Assembly (NCBI RefSeq): GCF_001468125.1
Contig: NZ_LNYT01000022.1
Location: forward strand, 49,298-113,297
Reading direction: 5' to 3'
Source of the DNA: Legionella rubrilucens
Lineage (GTDB): Bacteria; Pseudomonadota; Gammaproteobacteria; Legionellales; Legionellaceae
Length of the DNA: 64,000 bases
Shown here: piece after piece, positions 36,505-46,605 of the stretch
Numbering within the stretch: position 1 is the first letter of the stretch
Layout: the number at the start of each line of letters is the position of its first letter
Translations under genes and position numbers: made by a program
Notes under the pieces: model-generated
The model's input: only the letters and a program-made list of their open reading frames with translations
The model's database searches: none
Told to the model about the DNA's origin: nothing

Positions 36505-37634
36505 TCCAGCGTGCGGCGGTACCTTTTATAACCAATGGCCATCACGACCACGGCAAACAGCATGATGGGGATGGTTTCCTGCCAGACGTCCCAAAAGCCG
36601 TTTCCTTTCAGTAGAATTCCCCGCACAATAATGAGGAAATGAGTCAGGGGCAGAATCGATCCTACCCATTGCGCCCATTCCGGCATGCCCTGAAAAGGGA
36701 ACATGAAGCCGGATAACAGAATCGACGGCAAAAAGAAAAACATCGCACTTTGTGCCGCCTGCAACTGCGTTGACGCCATGGTGGAGAAGGTTAATCCCAT
36801 AACCAGATTAGCGAAAATAAAAGGGAGACAACAGATCATCAACAACAGGATGCTGCCTTCCATGGGCACCCCGAATAACAATTTAGCCAGTATCAAAATA
36901 ATCAGAGCCTGCAGGTAACCCACGATAATATACGGCAGCAGCTTGCCGATCATCACCTCCAAAGGACTCACCGGGGTAGCCAGCAGATTCTCCATGGTGC
37001 CCAGTTCGTATTCACGGGTAATGACCAGTGCGGTCACCACCACCAGCGTCATCGTCATCACCACCCCGAGCAAGCCCGGAACAATGTTGTAGGAGGTTAT
37101 CGCCAACGGGTTATAAATGGTATGAACCTGAGGCTGATACGGTGGGATTTTCGGACTTAGGCTTGCCAGCGGACCGGTTAATTCTTTCTTTAACACCAGC
37201 GAGGCCAGTTCAACAAAGACATTCACAGCCCGGCTGGTTGCCGCAGGATCCGTAGCATCGGCTTCAAGTAACAGCACCGGTCTTAGCCCCTTGGCCAGAT
37301 CGCGGGAGAAATTAGGCGGGAAATTAATCACAAACTGCACCTTGCCGCGTTTGAGCAAACGATAGGCTTGTTCTTCAGTCAGGGCAGGCGCTACGAATTT
37401 AAAGTAAGTGGAATTTTCCATGCCGCTTAAAATGCGGCGGGTCAGCGGGCTGGGATCGCTGTTCACGATGGCCGTGGGCAAATGACGGGGGTTGTTGTTG
37501 ATGGCGAAGCCAAACAGGATAAGTTGCAGCAGGGGAATAAAAAGTATCATGCCGAACGTGGCCTTATCACGCCGCATTTCAATGAATTCTTTGACCATGA
37601 TGCCAATGAGCCCGGAGGCAAACGGGGTTTTCAT
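36501..37634 (-). CDS. ABC-2 type exporter permease (YbhR/YbhS-like)
   Basis: A 377-residue permease with one N-terminal transmembrane helix (FGMILFIPLLQLILFGFAI), a large extracytoplasmic loop, and five C-terminal helices in the ABC-2 pattern, including VVVTALVITREYELGTMENLLATPV. It probably forms a homodimer. Together with the ATPase and the HlyD protein upstream it makes a YbhFSR-type drug or lipid exporter. GGAGG precedes the ATG. Confidence 0.92.
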   Translation of the reverse strand: MKTPFASGLIGIMVKEFIEMRRDKATFGMILFIPLLQLILFGFAINNNPRHLPTAIVNSDPSPLTRRILSGMENSTYFKFVAPALTEEQAYRLLKRGKVQFVINFPPNFSRDLAKGLRPVLLLEADATDPAATSRAVNVFVELASLVLKKELTGPLASLSPKIPPYQPQVHTIYNPLAITSYNIVPGLLGVVMTMTLVVVTALVITREYELGTMENLLATPVSPLEVMIGKLLPYIIVGYLQALIILILAKLLFGVPMEGSILLLMICCLPFIFANLVMGLTFSTMASTQLQAAQSAMFFFLPSILLSGFMFPFQGMPEWAQWVGSILPLTHFLIIVRGILLKGNGFWDVWQETIPIMLFAVVVMAIGYKRYRRTLD

Positions 37635-38557
37635 CCCATTTTTCCTCCCGATTGTTTGACCAGGCTGATGAAAGCATCTTCCAGGGTCGGTTCAATTGCC
37701 TCCCAGCGTATGGGGTAGCGTGCGGCCAGTTGACTCAGCTCGTTTTCCACACGTTGTTTGTCATACCCGCACACATGGATACGGCTGCCGAACAAGGCGG
37801 ATTGCACAATACCCTGCAATTGTTTGGTTTCCTGCAACAAGCGGGTCGTTACTTCGCCTGAAATTTCCCAGGTACCGAGTTGAGTCGTGGCGATCACTTC
37901 GTCTACCGTGCCGGTCACCAGCAAATCGCCATAGGCAAGATAAGCCAGACGGGTACAGCGCTCTGCTTCATCCATGTAATGGGTGGACACCAGGGTGGTA
38001 ATGCCCTGTTCACTCAAACTGTGAATTTTATCCCAGAACTCCCGTCTTGCGATGGGGTCTACCCCCGCTGTCGGTTCATCCAGCAACAGCAAATCAGGAT
38101 CATGCAGCAGGCAGGCAGCCAGCGCCACACGCTGTTTCCAGCCCCCGGATAATTGCCGGGTTAATTGATTGCGGCGGGGCGTTAATTCCAAATCCTCCAT
38201 GGCCTGTTCAACCCGTTCTTTGCGTTTATCGACGCCATACACCCGGGCGACAAAATTCAAATTCTCCTCGATGGTCAAATCCAAATAGTAACTGAATTTT
38301 TGAGTCATGTAGCCGACATGTTGCTTTATCTTTTTGGATTCCGTGAGGATGTCATAGCCAAGGCAATGCCCCTCCCCCTTGTCCGGGGTTAATAACCCGC
38401 ACAACATACGGATGGTGGTGGTTTTACCGCTGCCATTGGGCCCAAGAAAACCAAAGACTTCGCCCCGTTTAACCAGCATGTCAATGCCGTTCACCGCGAT
38501 TTTGCCGTCAAAGGATTTTGTTAAATTGTGGACATCAATAATGGCATCCGTTGTCAT
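37631..38557 (-). CDS. ABC exporter ATP-binding subunit (YbhF/DrrA-like)
   Basis: A 308-residue ATPase. Walker A is GPNGSGKTT, the signature QLSGGWKQR, and Walker B LLLLDEPTAGVDP, followed by STHYMDEAERC, which is typical of the CcmA/DrrA class. The extended C-terminus after residue 220 is also common there. Start and stop overlap the adjacent HlyD and permease genes by 4 bases each. Confidence 0.96.
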   Translation of the reverse strand: MTTDAIIDVHNLTKSFDGKIAVNGIDMLVKRGEVFGFLGPNGSGKTTTIRMLCGLLTPDKGEGHCLGYDILTESKKIKQHVGYMTQKFSYYLDLTIEENLNFVARVYGVDKRKERVEQAMEDLELTPRRNQLTRQLSGGWKQRVALAACLLHDPDLLLLDEPTAGVDPIARREFWDKIHSLSEQGITTLVSTHYMDEAERCTRLAYLAYGDLLVTGTVDEVIATTQLGTWEISGEVTTRLLQETKQLQGIVQSALFGSRIHVCGYDKQRVENELSQLAARYPIRWEAIEPTLEDAFISLVKQSGGKMG

Positions 38558-39498
38558 TGTAACAACACCGTCACTGGCTGACCGGGTTTAAAGGCATGGA
38601 AATTGTCAAAGCGGGCCTGAACGCGAAAGACCAGTTTATCGTAATTCTCCCGGCTGTAGATGAGGGGGGGCGCATATTCCGCTTCCGGTGCGATGTAGCT
38701 GATTAGCGCCGGGTTGTCCGGTTGACAGCCACTGCAGGTAAAAGTAATTTTTTTACCGACGCTCAAACGGGCCAATTCCTCCACCGGTACGTAAAATTCA
38801 ATGTGGACATTCTCAGGCGTGAGCAATGACACCACCGCCTGCTGCGCGCCAACAAACTCGCCTGGACGGTAATAGGTATCAAAAATCACCCCTGCTGCAG
38901 GTGCATACACTGTTTTTTGCGCCAATTGCCACTTGGCCTCATTGAGCTTTGCCGCGATCGCCTGAATCTGCGCTTCCTGCGCCTTAATCTGGTCGCTGCG
39001 GCTGCCCATCTTCGCCAGCGTTAAATTGGCCTCATACTGATCCCTTAATTTTTTCTGCTGGTCATAGGTCGCCAGAATTTCATCAAGGCGGTCTTTTTCG
39101 ATGGCATTTTTCTGATAGAGGCTCTGGTAACGCTTGACACGAATTTCCGTCAGTTTTATTTGAGCGTTCACTTGTTCAATCTGCGCCTCAATCGCTTCTA
39201 CTTCCGGAGCACGACGCGGATTTTTTAAATCCTTAAGCAGGCTTTTGGCCTGTTCCAGATCACTGGCATATTGCTTAATCACTTGCGCCTGCGGCTCGGA
39301 ATCCAGTTGAAAAAGCCGTTGCCCCTTAGTCACCGTCTGACCGCGTTGAACCAGCAACTCCTTGAGAATGCCTGAATTGGGTGATGCCAGGTAAATATTA
39401 TCGCCTTCGACATAACCCTGATAACTCCGCTCGCCGGAATGCCCGCAACCTAGCAGCAGAAGAGTTAAGACAAGGATGGCGTAGTGTTTGATTTTCAT
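38554..39498 (-). CDS. HlyD family periplasmic adaptor lipoprotein
   Basis: A 314-residue membrane-fusion protein. It has a lipoprotein signal (ILVLTLLLLGC, lipidated Cys18), a biotinyl-lipoyl half (YLASPNSGILKELLVQRGQTVTKGQ), a long coiled-coil hairpin (residues about 75-165), and VYAPAAGVIFDTYYRPGEFV as the second half. It bridges the inner-membrane ABC pair to an outer-membrane channel, possibly TolC. First gene of the three-gene exporter operon. Confidence 0.93.
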   Translation of the reverse strand: MKIKHYAILVLTLLLLGCGHSGERSYQGYVEGDNIYLASPNSGILKELLVQRGQTVTKGQRLFQLDSEPQAQVIKQYASDLEQAKSLLKDLKNPRRAPEVEAIEAQIEQVNAQIKLTEIRVKRYQSLYQKNAIEKDRLDEILATYDQQKKLRDQYEANLTLAKMGSRSDQIKAQEAQIQAIAAKLNEAKWQLAQKTVYAPAAGVIFDTYYRPGEFVGAQQAVVSLLTPENVHIEFYVPVEELARLSVGKKITFTCSGCQPDNPALISYIAPEAEYAPPLIYSRENYDKLVFRVQARFDNFHAFKPGQPVTVLLQ

Positions 39499-39665
39499 GT
39501 CGTTTTAAGTTTAAAGCATCGTTTGAGTATAATGAATTGCCACTGAACTTGCAGCTATTCCTGACAAAATCACTGATTTATCAAACAGACCTCGCTTTAA
39601 AAACGCGTTGTTTTTGAGCTATAGTGATTCCTCTCACTGATTAAGTATGTCCACAGGATAATGAC

Positions 39666-41015
39666 ATGAAATTTGATTTGATTGTTCTTGGCGGCGGTAG
39701 CGGCGGTATGGCCAGTGCAGTACGGGCGGCGAAACACGGTGCTAAAGTAGCCGTGGTTGAACAGCAGTATCTCGGTGGTACCTGCGTTAACTTAGGCTGC
39801 GTTCCCAAGAAGATGATGTACAACAGCGCCAACATTGCCGAAACCCTGCGCAAATCGATTGATTATGGTTTTGCACCGACCAATATCCGCTTAAATTGGC
39901 AAACCCTCGTGCAAAAGCGCAATGCTTATGTCGCCAGTCTGCGGGAAATTTATGGCAAGCGTTTCAGCCAATACACGATGACGCTTCTAAGCGGCACAGG
40001 GGCTTTTGTTGATGCCCATACCATTGACGTGGCAGGTGAGCACTATACCGCCCCGCACATCATTATCGCCACCGGCGGTGAACCCAGCATGCCGACTGAT
40101 TTGCCGGGGATTGAACATGCCATCAATTCCGATGGTTTTTTTGATTTAGCCGACAAACCCCAGAAAGCCGCCGTCATCGGCAGCGGCTATATCGGTGTGG
40201 AACTGGCAGGCATTCTTCAAAGCTTAGGCACTGAAACCCACTTGTTAATCCGCGGAGACACTCCATTGAGCCGCTTTGATGCCATGCTTGGCGATACCTT
40301 GATGCAGATTATGCGGCAACAGGGCCTGCATGTGCATGTCAATCATCACGCCAAAGAAATCAAAATCGATAAGCAGGGTAAAAAAATCATCCTTTGTAAA
40401 AGCGGTTCAGTCATTGACAATCTGGATACCGTCATTGCCGCGGTTGGACGCTCTCCCCGTACAGCCCATTTAAACCTCGATAAAATCGGTGTGAAAAGGG
40501 ATGCACGCGGTTTAATCACGGTCGACAAATACCAGAATACCTCGGTTGAAGGGATCTATGCCATCGGTGATGTAATTAATGCCCCGGCTCTGACCCCAGT
40601 CGCCATTGCAGCCGGCCGCCGTCTCTGCGACAGGCTGTTTGGCGGTGAAAAGGAAGCCCACTTAAATTATGATAATATCCCTTCCGTGGTCTTCAGCCAC
40701 CCGCCTGTTGGCAGTGTAGGACTCAGTGAAGCAGAAGCTGTCAGCAAGTTCGGCAAAGATTCCATCAGAATCTACAGCACCCGCTTTAATCCAATGTTCG
40801 ATGCCTTCAGCAGTGAAAAAACACCCACGGCGATGAAACTGGTCACTTACGGTAAAGACGAACGCATCGTCGGCCTGCACGTCATTGGTTACGGTGCGGA
40901 TGAAATGCTGCAGGGATTCGCCGTTGCTGTTAAAATGGGTGCCTGTAAACGCGATTTTGACAACACGGTCGCTATCCATCCGACCAGTGCCGAAGAATTG
41001 GTAACCATGGTGTAA
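39666..41015 (+). CDS. gor: Glutathione-disulfide reductase
   Basis: A 449-residue flavoprotein disulfide reductase. It has [19 protein letters not shown] for FAD, the redox pair in [16 protein letters not shown] (Cys40, Cys45), [15 protein letters not shown] for NADPH, and the C-terminal active-site [12 protein letters not shown]. The last motif supports glutathione reductase; the TSAEE ending is diagnostic. It sits 2 bases ahead of the gamma-carbonic-anhydrase-like gene. Confidence 0.94.
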   Translation: MKFDLIVLGGGSGGMASAVRAAKHGAKVAVVEQQYLGGTCVNLGCVPKKMMYNSANIAETLRKSIDYGFAPTNIRLNWQTLVQKRNAYVASLREIYGKRFSQYTMTLLSGTGAFVDAHTIDVAGEHYTAPHIIIATGGEPSMPTDLPGIEHAINSDGFFDLADKPQKAAVIGSGYIGVELAGILQSLGTETHLLIRGDTPLSRFDAMLGDTLMQIMRQQGLHVHVNHHAKEIKIDKQGKKIILCKSGSVIDNLDTVIAAVGRSPRTAHLNLDKIGVKRDARGLITVDKYQNTSVEGIYAIGDVINAPALTPVAIAAGRRLCDRLFGGEKEAHLNYDNIPSVVFSHPPVGSVGLSEAEAVSKFGKDSIRIYSTRFNPMFDAFSSEKTPTAMKLVTYGKDERIVGLHVIGYGADEMLQGFAVAVKMGACKRDFDNTVAIHPTSAEELVTMV

Positions 41016-41017
41016 CA

Positions 41018-41569
41018 ATGAATCCAGCTGTCCGCCCCTATCTTGATCATGTCCCTGTGCTTGGCCAGGACGTTTATGTGGATCCCACCGCCGCCGTGAT
41101 TGGCCGGGTGCAGTTGGGCAATCATGTCTCCGTCTGGCCCATGGCAGTCATTCGCGGCGACGTGAACAGCATTACCGTGGGTGATGACTGCAACATTCAG
41201 GATGCCGCGATTTTACATGTCACTCATGACGGCCCGTTCACGCCCGGCGGCAAACCGCTTATCCTCGGAAAAGGCGTTACGGTAGGGCATCAAGCCGTGC
41301 TTCATGCCTGCCAGATTGACGATTACTGCCTTATTGGCATGGGCGTGCTCATTCTTGATGGCGCCTTCATCGAACACCATGTACTCATTGGCGCCGGCAG
41401 TGTCGTCCCCCCTGGCAAACGGTTGGAAAGCGGGTATCTTTATCTCGGCAATCCCGTGAAGGCCATTCGCCTGCTTTCAGACGAGGAATTGCGCCATCTG
41501 GAGTACTCCGCCGCTCATTATGTCCGACTAAAAAACCATTATTTAACCGGTCAGGACATTAACAGGTAG
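41018..41569 (+). CDS. Gamma-carbonic-anhydrase-like left-handed beta-helix protein (YrdA type)
   Basis: A 183-residue hexapeptide-repeat protein. The metal ligands of gamma-carbonic anhydrases are recognisable: the His in HVTHDGP, and GHQAVLHAC with two His about 25 residues later. Enzymatic activity in YrdA relatives is doubtful. It is co-transcribed with gor. Its stop overlaps argR tail-to-tail by 19 bases. Confidence 0.93.
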   Translation: MNPAVRPYLDHVPVLGQDVYVDPTAAVIGRVQLGNHVSVWPMAVIRGDVNSITVGDDCNIQDAAILHVTHDGPFTPGGKPLILGKGVTVGHQAVLHACQIDDYCLIGMGVLILDGAFIEHHVLIGAGSVVPPGKRLESGYLYLGNPVKAIRLLSDEELRHLEYSAAHYVRLKNHYLTGQDINR

Positions 41570-42009
41570 GGAAACTCCTGGTGCAGCAATTCACAGACTT
41601 TTTGCTGATGTGCTTTGCTTTTCGCAATCAGTAAAACCGTATCATCTCCGGCGATGGTTCCAAGAATACCCGAATCGGAAGGCTCCTGTGCGCTGAATGA
41701 AACGTATTTGCGATCCAGGTAATAGGCAAGGCTGCTGGCATTGCCGGGGTGGGTTTGCAGCACAATGAGGCCAAAATCGGAAACCTGAATATTCAATACC
41801 AGCGGCAGCCCGGGCTGATGGTAATCAATGACTTTGTACAATCCGGCCACTTTGGCAATTTTCATTTTTTTTAAACGCCGCGACAAGGTCGCCTGGGGAA
41901 TGTCATAGCCTCTTTTTTTCAAACTCTGTTGCAAATCACTTTGCTCGGCAATCACCTCGGTTTGCACGATGTTCACGATTAAATCATCAATGATCTGGTC
42001 ATGGGACAA
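41551..42009 (-). CDS. argR: Arginine repressor
   Basis: A 152-residue ArgR. The N-terminal winged helix includes SDLQQSLKKRGYDIPQATLSRRLKKM; the C-terminal hexamerisation and arginine-binding domain has GTIAGDDTVLLIAKS. The lysine-rich recognition helix is normal. It is divergent from the arginine transporter, with ARG-box-like sites between. Autoregulation and control of the arginine operon are expected from the family. Confidence 0.94.
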   Translation of the reverse strand: MSHDQIIDDLIVNIVQTEVIAEQSDLQQSLKKRGYDIPQATLSRRLKKMKIAKVAGLYKVIDYHQPGLPLVLNIQVSDFGLIVLQTHPGNASSLAYYLDRKYVSFSAQEPSDSGILGTIAGDDTVLLIAKSKAHQQKVCELLHQEFPYLLMS

Positions 42010-42039
42010 GAGCCTCTCCTTGCATATATATCAAATAAA

Positions 42040-42055
42040 ATGGAATTATATTCAT
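42040..42055. promoter_or_regulatory. ARG-box-like ArgR site upstream of the arginine importer
   Basis: TGGAATTATATTCA (42041-42054) matches the ARG box core TGAATwwwwATTCA at 12 of 14 positions. It lies 7 bases upstream of TTGACA. Confidence 0.6.
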
Positions 42056-42061
42056 TTTTAA

Positions 42062-42091
42062 TTGACAATACAAATGCCTTGCTGATATATT
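42062..42091 (+). promoter_or_regulatory. Promoter of the arginine importer and biosynthesis operon
   Basis: TTGACA at 42062-42067, an 18-base spacer and TATATT at 42086-42091. ARG-box-like sites lie on either side, as expected for ArgR control. Confidence 0.75.
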
Positions 42092-42108
42092 CAAAAAATG
42101 ATTAAATT

Positions 42109-42124
42109 TTGGATATAAATTCGA
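42109..42124. promoter_or_regulatory. ARG-box-like ArgR site overlapping the importer start codon
   Basis: TGGATATAAATTCG (42110-42123) matches the core ARG box at 12 of 14 positions. It overlaps the expected transcript start region and reaches the ATG at 42124. Confidence 0.5.
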
Positions 42125-42858
42125 TGAAGCCGTTTTTCCCTTTCCTTTTAATAGTTTCATTTGCCTTTATTTCTGGCTGTGATCAACAAAAAAAAGCCGA
42201 CGAACTGCATTTTTCCACCTCCGCCGAATATCCACCATTTGAATATTCAGATCAAGGTGAGCTCAAGGGGTTTGACATTGACTTAGCGAAACTCGTCGCT
42301 AAAGAAATGGGAAAAAAGGCGGTTTTTGACAACATGCAATTCAGCACGGTGCTGCCGGCGGTCACCTCCGGTCAGAATGATGCCGCCATTGCTACCATTA
42401 CCATCACCGCTGATCGCCAGAAAAATGTTGACTTTTCGACACCCTATTATTTCGAGGGCATGGCGGCAGTTTACCGTGACGTCCAGCCGGTGACGCAAGC
42501 GTCCCAGTTGGTTGGCAAAAAAATCGCGGTGCAACTGGGTTCAGTCATGGAAATCTGGGTAAGGCAGGAATTTCCTCAAGCCGAAATTACAGCCCTGGAT
42601 AACAATAATCAGGCGATTGAAGCCTTGATTGCCGGCCATGTCGATGTGGTGCTCATGGATGGCGTGCAGGGGCGTGTGTTCAGTCAAAAAAATCCAGGTT
42701 TATCCTACAGCCTCGTTGGCCAGGCGGAAAACGGTTATGGCATTGCTGTAAAAAAAGACTCCCCCTTGACGGCGCAAATCAACCAGGCGCTCAAACGCCT
42801 GGCGGACAAAGGCGAGATCCAAAAACTGAAAGCACAATGGTTTAAGGAGTCTTTATGA
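42124..42858 (+). CDS. Amino-acid ABC transporter substrate-binding lipoprotein, arginine-type
   Basis: A 244-residue lipoprotein-like binding protein. A signal with lipobox ISGC is followed by HFSTSAEYPPFEYSDQGELKGFDIDLAKLVAKEMG, the hallmark of polar amino-acid binding proteins (ArtJ/HisJ). It collects the substrate in the periplasm and delivers it to the permease encoded next. ATG 42124 is preferred over an in-frame TTG at 42109. Arginine specificity is inferred from the neighbouring argR, argG, argH and argF. Confidence 0.93.
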   Translation: MKPFFPFLLIVSFAFISGCDQQKKADELHFSTSAEYPPFEYSDQGELKGFDIDLAKLVAKEMGKKAVFDNMQFSTVLPAVTSGQNDAAIATITITADRQKNVDFSTPYYFEGMAAVYRDVQPVTQASQLVGKKIAVQLGSVMEIWVRQEFPQAEITALDNNNQAIEALIAGHVDVVLMDGVQGRVFSQKNPGLSYSLVGQAENGYGIAVKKDSPLTAQINQALKRLADKGEIQKLKAQWFKESL

Positions 42859-43502
42859 ACGAATGGAGCCAGAATGTATGGTTTGTGGGCCAGGGGATTA
42901 CCCTCACCCTGCAACTGCTCGCGGGAGGGATTGCTCTCGGTCTGGTGCTGGGCAGTGTCTGGGCTATCTGCCGCTATTACAACCTCGCAAATTGGGGTAT
43001 TAACCGACTGATTTCGATACTCCGGGGCACCCCTTTGATTTTACAGTTAAGCTTGATTTATTTCTCGGCACCGGCGTTAACCGGAGTAAGACCCGGCATT
43101 TTGACCGCAGGCATTCTTGCCTTCGGGCTTAACAGTTCCGCTTATTTTGCGGAAATCCTGCGCGCGGGGATTGAGAATTTACCGAAGGGACAGTTTGAAG
43201 CCGCGGCCACACTGAATATCCCCACGTTTTACCTGTGGAAAGACATCATTTTGCCCCAGGTCGCCAGAGCGATTTTTCCCGCGATCATCAATGAAGTCAT
43301 TGCTCTGCTGAAAGAAACCGCTTTGATCTCAACCATCGGCGGGATGGATTTAATGCGTAATGCCCAATCGCTGGCGGCTCAGCAATTTACTTATTTCCTG
43401 CCCTTGTGCATTGCCGGCTGTTATTACTATACCCTGGTCCTGTTCATTGAATGGCTTGGCAAAACGATTGAAAAACGAGGTGTCTATGATACAAATCAAT
43501 AA
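42855..43502 (+). CDS. Amino-acid ABC transporter permease
   Basis: A 215-residue permease with the usual five helices of the His/Glu/Gln/Arg family. The signature RGTPLILQLSLIYF lies near residue 54, and the EAA loop reads EAAATLNIPTFYLWKDIILPQ. There is only one permease gene, so a homodimer is expected. Ends overlap both neighbours. Confidence 0.94.
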   Translation: MNEWSQNVWFVGQGITLTLQLLAGGIALGLVLGSVWAICRYYNLANWGINRLISILRGTPLILQLSLIYFSAPALTGVRPGILTAGILAFGLNSSAYFAEILRAGIENLPKGQFEAAATLNIPTFYLWKDIILPQVARAIFPAIINEVIALLKETALISTIGGMDLMRNAQSLAAQQFTYFLPLCIAGCYYYTLVLFIEWLGKTIEKRGVYDTNQ

Positions 43503-44139
43503 TGCCTGCAAACAATTCGGCAAAACCGTCGTCCTTAATCAAATCAATTTAACCATCGCCGCCAACAGCATTGTCGGTCTTGCCGGCCCCTCCGGCAGCG
43601 GTAAATCGACGTTACTGCGTTGTATACAGCAGCTTGAAAAGCTAGACAGCGGCAGAATTGAATTAGCCGGTACAAGCGGATTTATGTTTCAGGATTTCCA
43701 ACTGTTTCCGCACATGACGGTTCTTGATAATCTGGTTTATGCACCAAGCCTTCATGAAAAGGACATCGATCACGAAGGCCGCGCGTTGGAACTACTGGAG
43801 GTATTAGGGCTTGGATCAAAAGCCGGCGCTTTTCCGCAGCAATTGTCGGGCGGACAGAAACAGCGCGTGGCGTTGGCGAGAAGCCTGATGATGAAACCTG
43901 ATTTACTGCTTTGCGACGAGCCGACGTCCGGTTTGGACAGAGGCAGCATGAATGATGTTGCCGCCTTGCTGAATCAGGTCAAAGGCATGAACGTCACCAT
44001 GGTGATTGCTTCCCATGATTTACCTTTCTTAACCGGCATTGCCGAACGCTTGGTGGTCATTAACCGGGGCAATCTGATTGCGGATTTAACTACCGCTGAC
44101 TTTACCGATCCCATAGCCGCCCTGCAAACGTATTACTAG
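43486..44139 (+). CDS. Amino-acid ABC transporter ATP-binding protein
   Basis: A 217-residue ATPase of the polar-amino-acid family: Walker [10 protein letters not shown], signature [15 protein letters not shown], Walker [13 protein letters not shown]. The ATG at 43486 lies within the permease end; longer frames starting at 43360 are overlaps. argG starts 8 bases later. Confidence 0.95.
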   Translation: MIQINNACKQFGKTVVLNQINLTIAANSIVGLAGPSGSGKSTLLRCIQQLEKLDSGRIELAGTSGFMFQDFQLFPHMTVLDNLVYAPSLHEKDIDHEGRALELLEVLGLGSKAGAFPQQLSGGQKQRVALARSLMMKPDLLLCDEPTSGLDRGSMNDVAALLNQVKGMNVTMVIASHDLPFLTGIAERLVVINRGNLIADLTTADFTDPIAALQTYY

Positions 44140-44147
44140 GAGATAAC

Positions 44148-45368
44148 ATGAAAAAAACAATCAATAAAATTGCCCTGGCTTATTCAGGCGGACTCGATAC
44201 CTCCGTCATGATTCCCTGGCTTAAGGACCATGTGACCGGTGCCGAAGTCATTGCGGTGATTTGCGATCTCGGCCAGCAGGAAAATCTGACTGCCATTAAG
44301 GAAAAAGCGCTCAAAAGCGGGGCCTCGCAAGCGTTTATTGTCAACGTGCAGGATGAATTCGTCACGGATTACCTTTGGCCATTGGTCAAATCCGGCGCCC
44401 TTTACGAAGAGCAATATGTACTGGGGACCATTTCCAGGCCATTAATTGCTCAAAAACTGGTGGAAATCGCCTTAGCCCAAAACGCCGATGCCATTGCTCA
44501 TGGCGCTACCGGCAAGGGCAATGATCAGGTGCGCTTTGAATACACGGTCAAAGCCTTAGCCCCGCAACTGGAGATTATCGCACCCTGGCGGCACTGGGAA
44601 ATCAAATCGCGCCAGCAGGCCATTGATTACGCCAAAGCCCATGGCATTGAGGTACCGGTAACGCCCAAGGCCCCTTATTCTCGCGATCACAACATCTGGT
44701 ATATCTCGCATGAAGGCGGGGTCATTGAAGATCCGGCTGCCGCCATGCCCGATGATGTCCTGCTCATGACCACCCCCATTGCAGAAACTCCGGATGAGGC
44801 CGCGACGGTCACGATCGAATTTGAGCAGGGCGTGCCCACTGCAATCGACGGCAAGAAACTAACCCCTGTGCACCTCCTGCAGCAACTCAATGAACTGGCG
44901 GGGCAACACGGCATCGGCGTAGCCGACATTGTTGAAAATCGCCTGGTGGGCATGAAAATACGCGGTATTTATGAAGCCCCGGCTGCAGCGGTGATCTACA
45001 AGGCGCACAAAATGCTTGAAAGCCTGTGCCTGGACAGGCATACCCTGCACCTTAAGCAATCGCTGCAGCAGCAGTATGCCAATTTAGTGTATGAAGGACG
45101 CTGGTTCTCGCCCAGTAAAAAAGCCCTGGATGCCTTTATTGCGGTCACCCAGCAACATGTCAGCGGCAGCGTGAAATTAAAACTGTTCAAAGGCAATATC
45201 ATTCCCTGCGGCATGCAATCGCCATTCAGCCTGCATAATCCCGCCCTGGCCACGTTTGAAGAAGACAGCATTTACAACCAGAAAGACGCGGAAGGCTTTA
45301 TCAATCTGTTTTCGCTGTCGGCCAAAGTGTATGGCCTCGTGCATCAAGGAGGGAAAGATGACCAATAA
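44148..45368 (+). CDS. argG: Argininosuccinate synthase
   Basis: A 406-residue enzyme joining citrulline and aspartate with ATP. Its N-terminus [18 protein letters not shown] is the PP-loop; [15 protein letters not shown] and [15 protein letters not shown] are further family motifs. AGGAG precedes the ATG at 44148. It overlaps argH by 11 bases. Confidence 0.97.
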   Translation: MKKTINKIALAYSGGLDTSVMIPWLKDHVTGAEVIAVICDLGQQENLTAIKEKALKSGASQAFIVNVQDEFVTDYLWPLVKSGALYEEQYVLGTISRPLIAQKLVEIALAQNADAIAHGATGKGNDQVRFEYTVKALAPQLEIIAPWRHWEIKSRQQAIDYAKAHGIEVPVTPKAPYSRDHNIWYISHEGGVIEDPAAAMPDDVLLMTTPIAETPDEAATVTIEFEQGVPTAIDGKKLTPVHLLQQLNELAGQHGIGVADIVENRLVGMKIRGIYEAPAAAVIYKAHKMLESLCLDRHTLHLKQSLQQQYANLVYEGRWFSPSKKALDAFIAVTQQHVSGSVKLKLFKGNIIPCGMQSPFSLHNPALATFEEDSIYNQKDAEGFINLFSLSAKVYGLVHQGGKDDQ

Positions 45369-46605
45369 AACCTGGGGTGGACGGTTTAAACAGGAACTGG
45401 ACGCCCGCGTCAATGCCTTTAATGCCTCCTTATCCTTTGATCAGGTGCTTTTCAAACAGGATATCGAAGGCAGCCGTGCCCATGCCGCCATGTTGACCCG
45501 GCAAGGCCTGCTGACTGCCGAAGAAGGCGCCGCCATTGATGCAGCCCTTACCGAGGTTTGCAAGCAGCTTGAGCAAAGCCTGCCTGATTTTGACAATGGC
45601 AGTGAAGACATTCACATGTTCATTGAGCAATGCCTGATTGAAAAACTGGGCGATACAGGCAAAAAATTGCATACCGGACGCAGCCGCAATGATCAGGTCG
45701 CCCTGGATCTGCGTTTATACTGCCGCGACGCAGGACAGCAACTGCAGCGTGAGCTTGACGTGCTGATAACCTGCTTAAGCGAGATGGCTAAGCAGTACCA
45801 GGACAACTGGATGCCTGGGTACACGCATCTGCAACAGGCGCAACCCATCCGTTTAGGCACTTATTTTGGCGCCTATCAGAGCATGTTTGAACGCGATAAA
45901 AGCCGTCTTGATGACTGGTTCAAACGGATGAATTATTCGCCCCTGGGGGCCGGCGCGCTGGCGGGAAGCAGTCTGCCGCTCGATCGCGAATGGGTGGCAT
46001 CCCGGCTTGGATTTAACGGCGTGGTGGTGAACACGCTGGATGCCGTCAGCGATCGTGATTTTGTCATTGAACTGGTCAGTGCGGCTACGCTTGTCATGAT
46101 GCATCTGTCGAGGCTCTGCGAGGATTTAATTCTTTGGGCAACCAGTGAATTTCATTTCATTACCCTCAGTGATGCCTTTGCCACCGGCTCGTCCTTAATG
46201 CCCAATAAAAAGAATCCGGATGTGCTTGAGCTCATTCGCGGCAAAAGCGGGCGGGTTTACGGCCATTTAATGGGGCTGCTGACCATGATGAAAGGCTTGC
46301 CGCTGGCGTATAACAAGGACATGCAGGAGGACAAGGAAGCGCTGTTTGACACGGTGAATACGGTCAATGCCTGCTTAACGATCATGACTCCCTTTCTTAA
46401 AAGCCTCACGTTCAATACCGCCTTGATGAAGGAAAAAGCAGAAAGCGGTTACCTCGATGCCACCCGTGTGCTTGAATCCCTGGTGCTTAAGGGCGTGCCG
46501 TTTCGTGATGCGCACCATCAAGTCGGCCTTTGGGTTGCCGAGGCCGAAGCGAAACAGTGCTCTCTTAGCGAAATAGTAAAGGAGAATAAACATGTCCCTT
46601 CCTAA
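45358..46605 (+). CDS. argH: Argininosuccinate lyase
   Basis: A 415-residue lyase that splits argininosuccinate to arginine and fumarate. It has [24 protein letters not shown] and the fumarase-family signature [12 protein letters not shown]. The protein is about 40 residues shorter at its C-terminus than the 457-residue E. coli enzyme, but all active-site segments are present. The start at 45358 lies inside argG with GGAGG upstream. It overlaps argF by 14 bases. Confidence 0.96.
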   Translation: MTNKTWGGRFKQELDARVNAFNASLSFDQVLFKQDIEGSRAHAAMLTRQGLLTAEEGAAIDAALTEVCKQLEQSLPDFDNGSEDIHMFIEQCLIEKLGDTGKKLHTGRSRNDQVALDLRLYCRDAGQQLQRELDVLITCLSEMAKQYQDNWMPGYTHLQQAQPIRLGTYFGAYQSMFERDKSRLDDWFKRMNYSPLGAGALAGSSLPLDREWVASRLGFNGVVVNTLDAVSDRDFVIELVSAATLVMMHLSRLCEDLILWATSEFHFITLSDAFATGSSLMPNKKNPDVLELIRGKSGRVYGHLMGLLTMMKGLPLAYNKDMQEDKEALFDTVNTVNACLTIMTPFLKSLTFNTALMKEKAESGYLDATRVLESLVLKGVPFRDAHHQVGLWVAEAEAKQCSLSEIVKENKHVPS

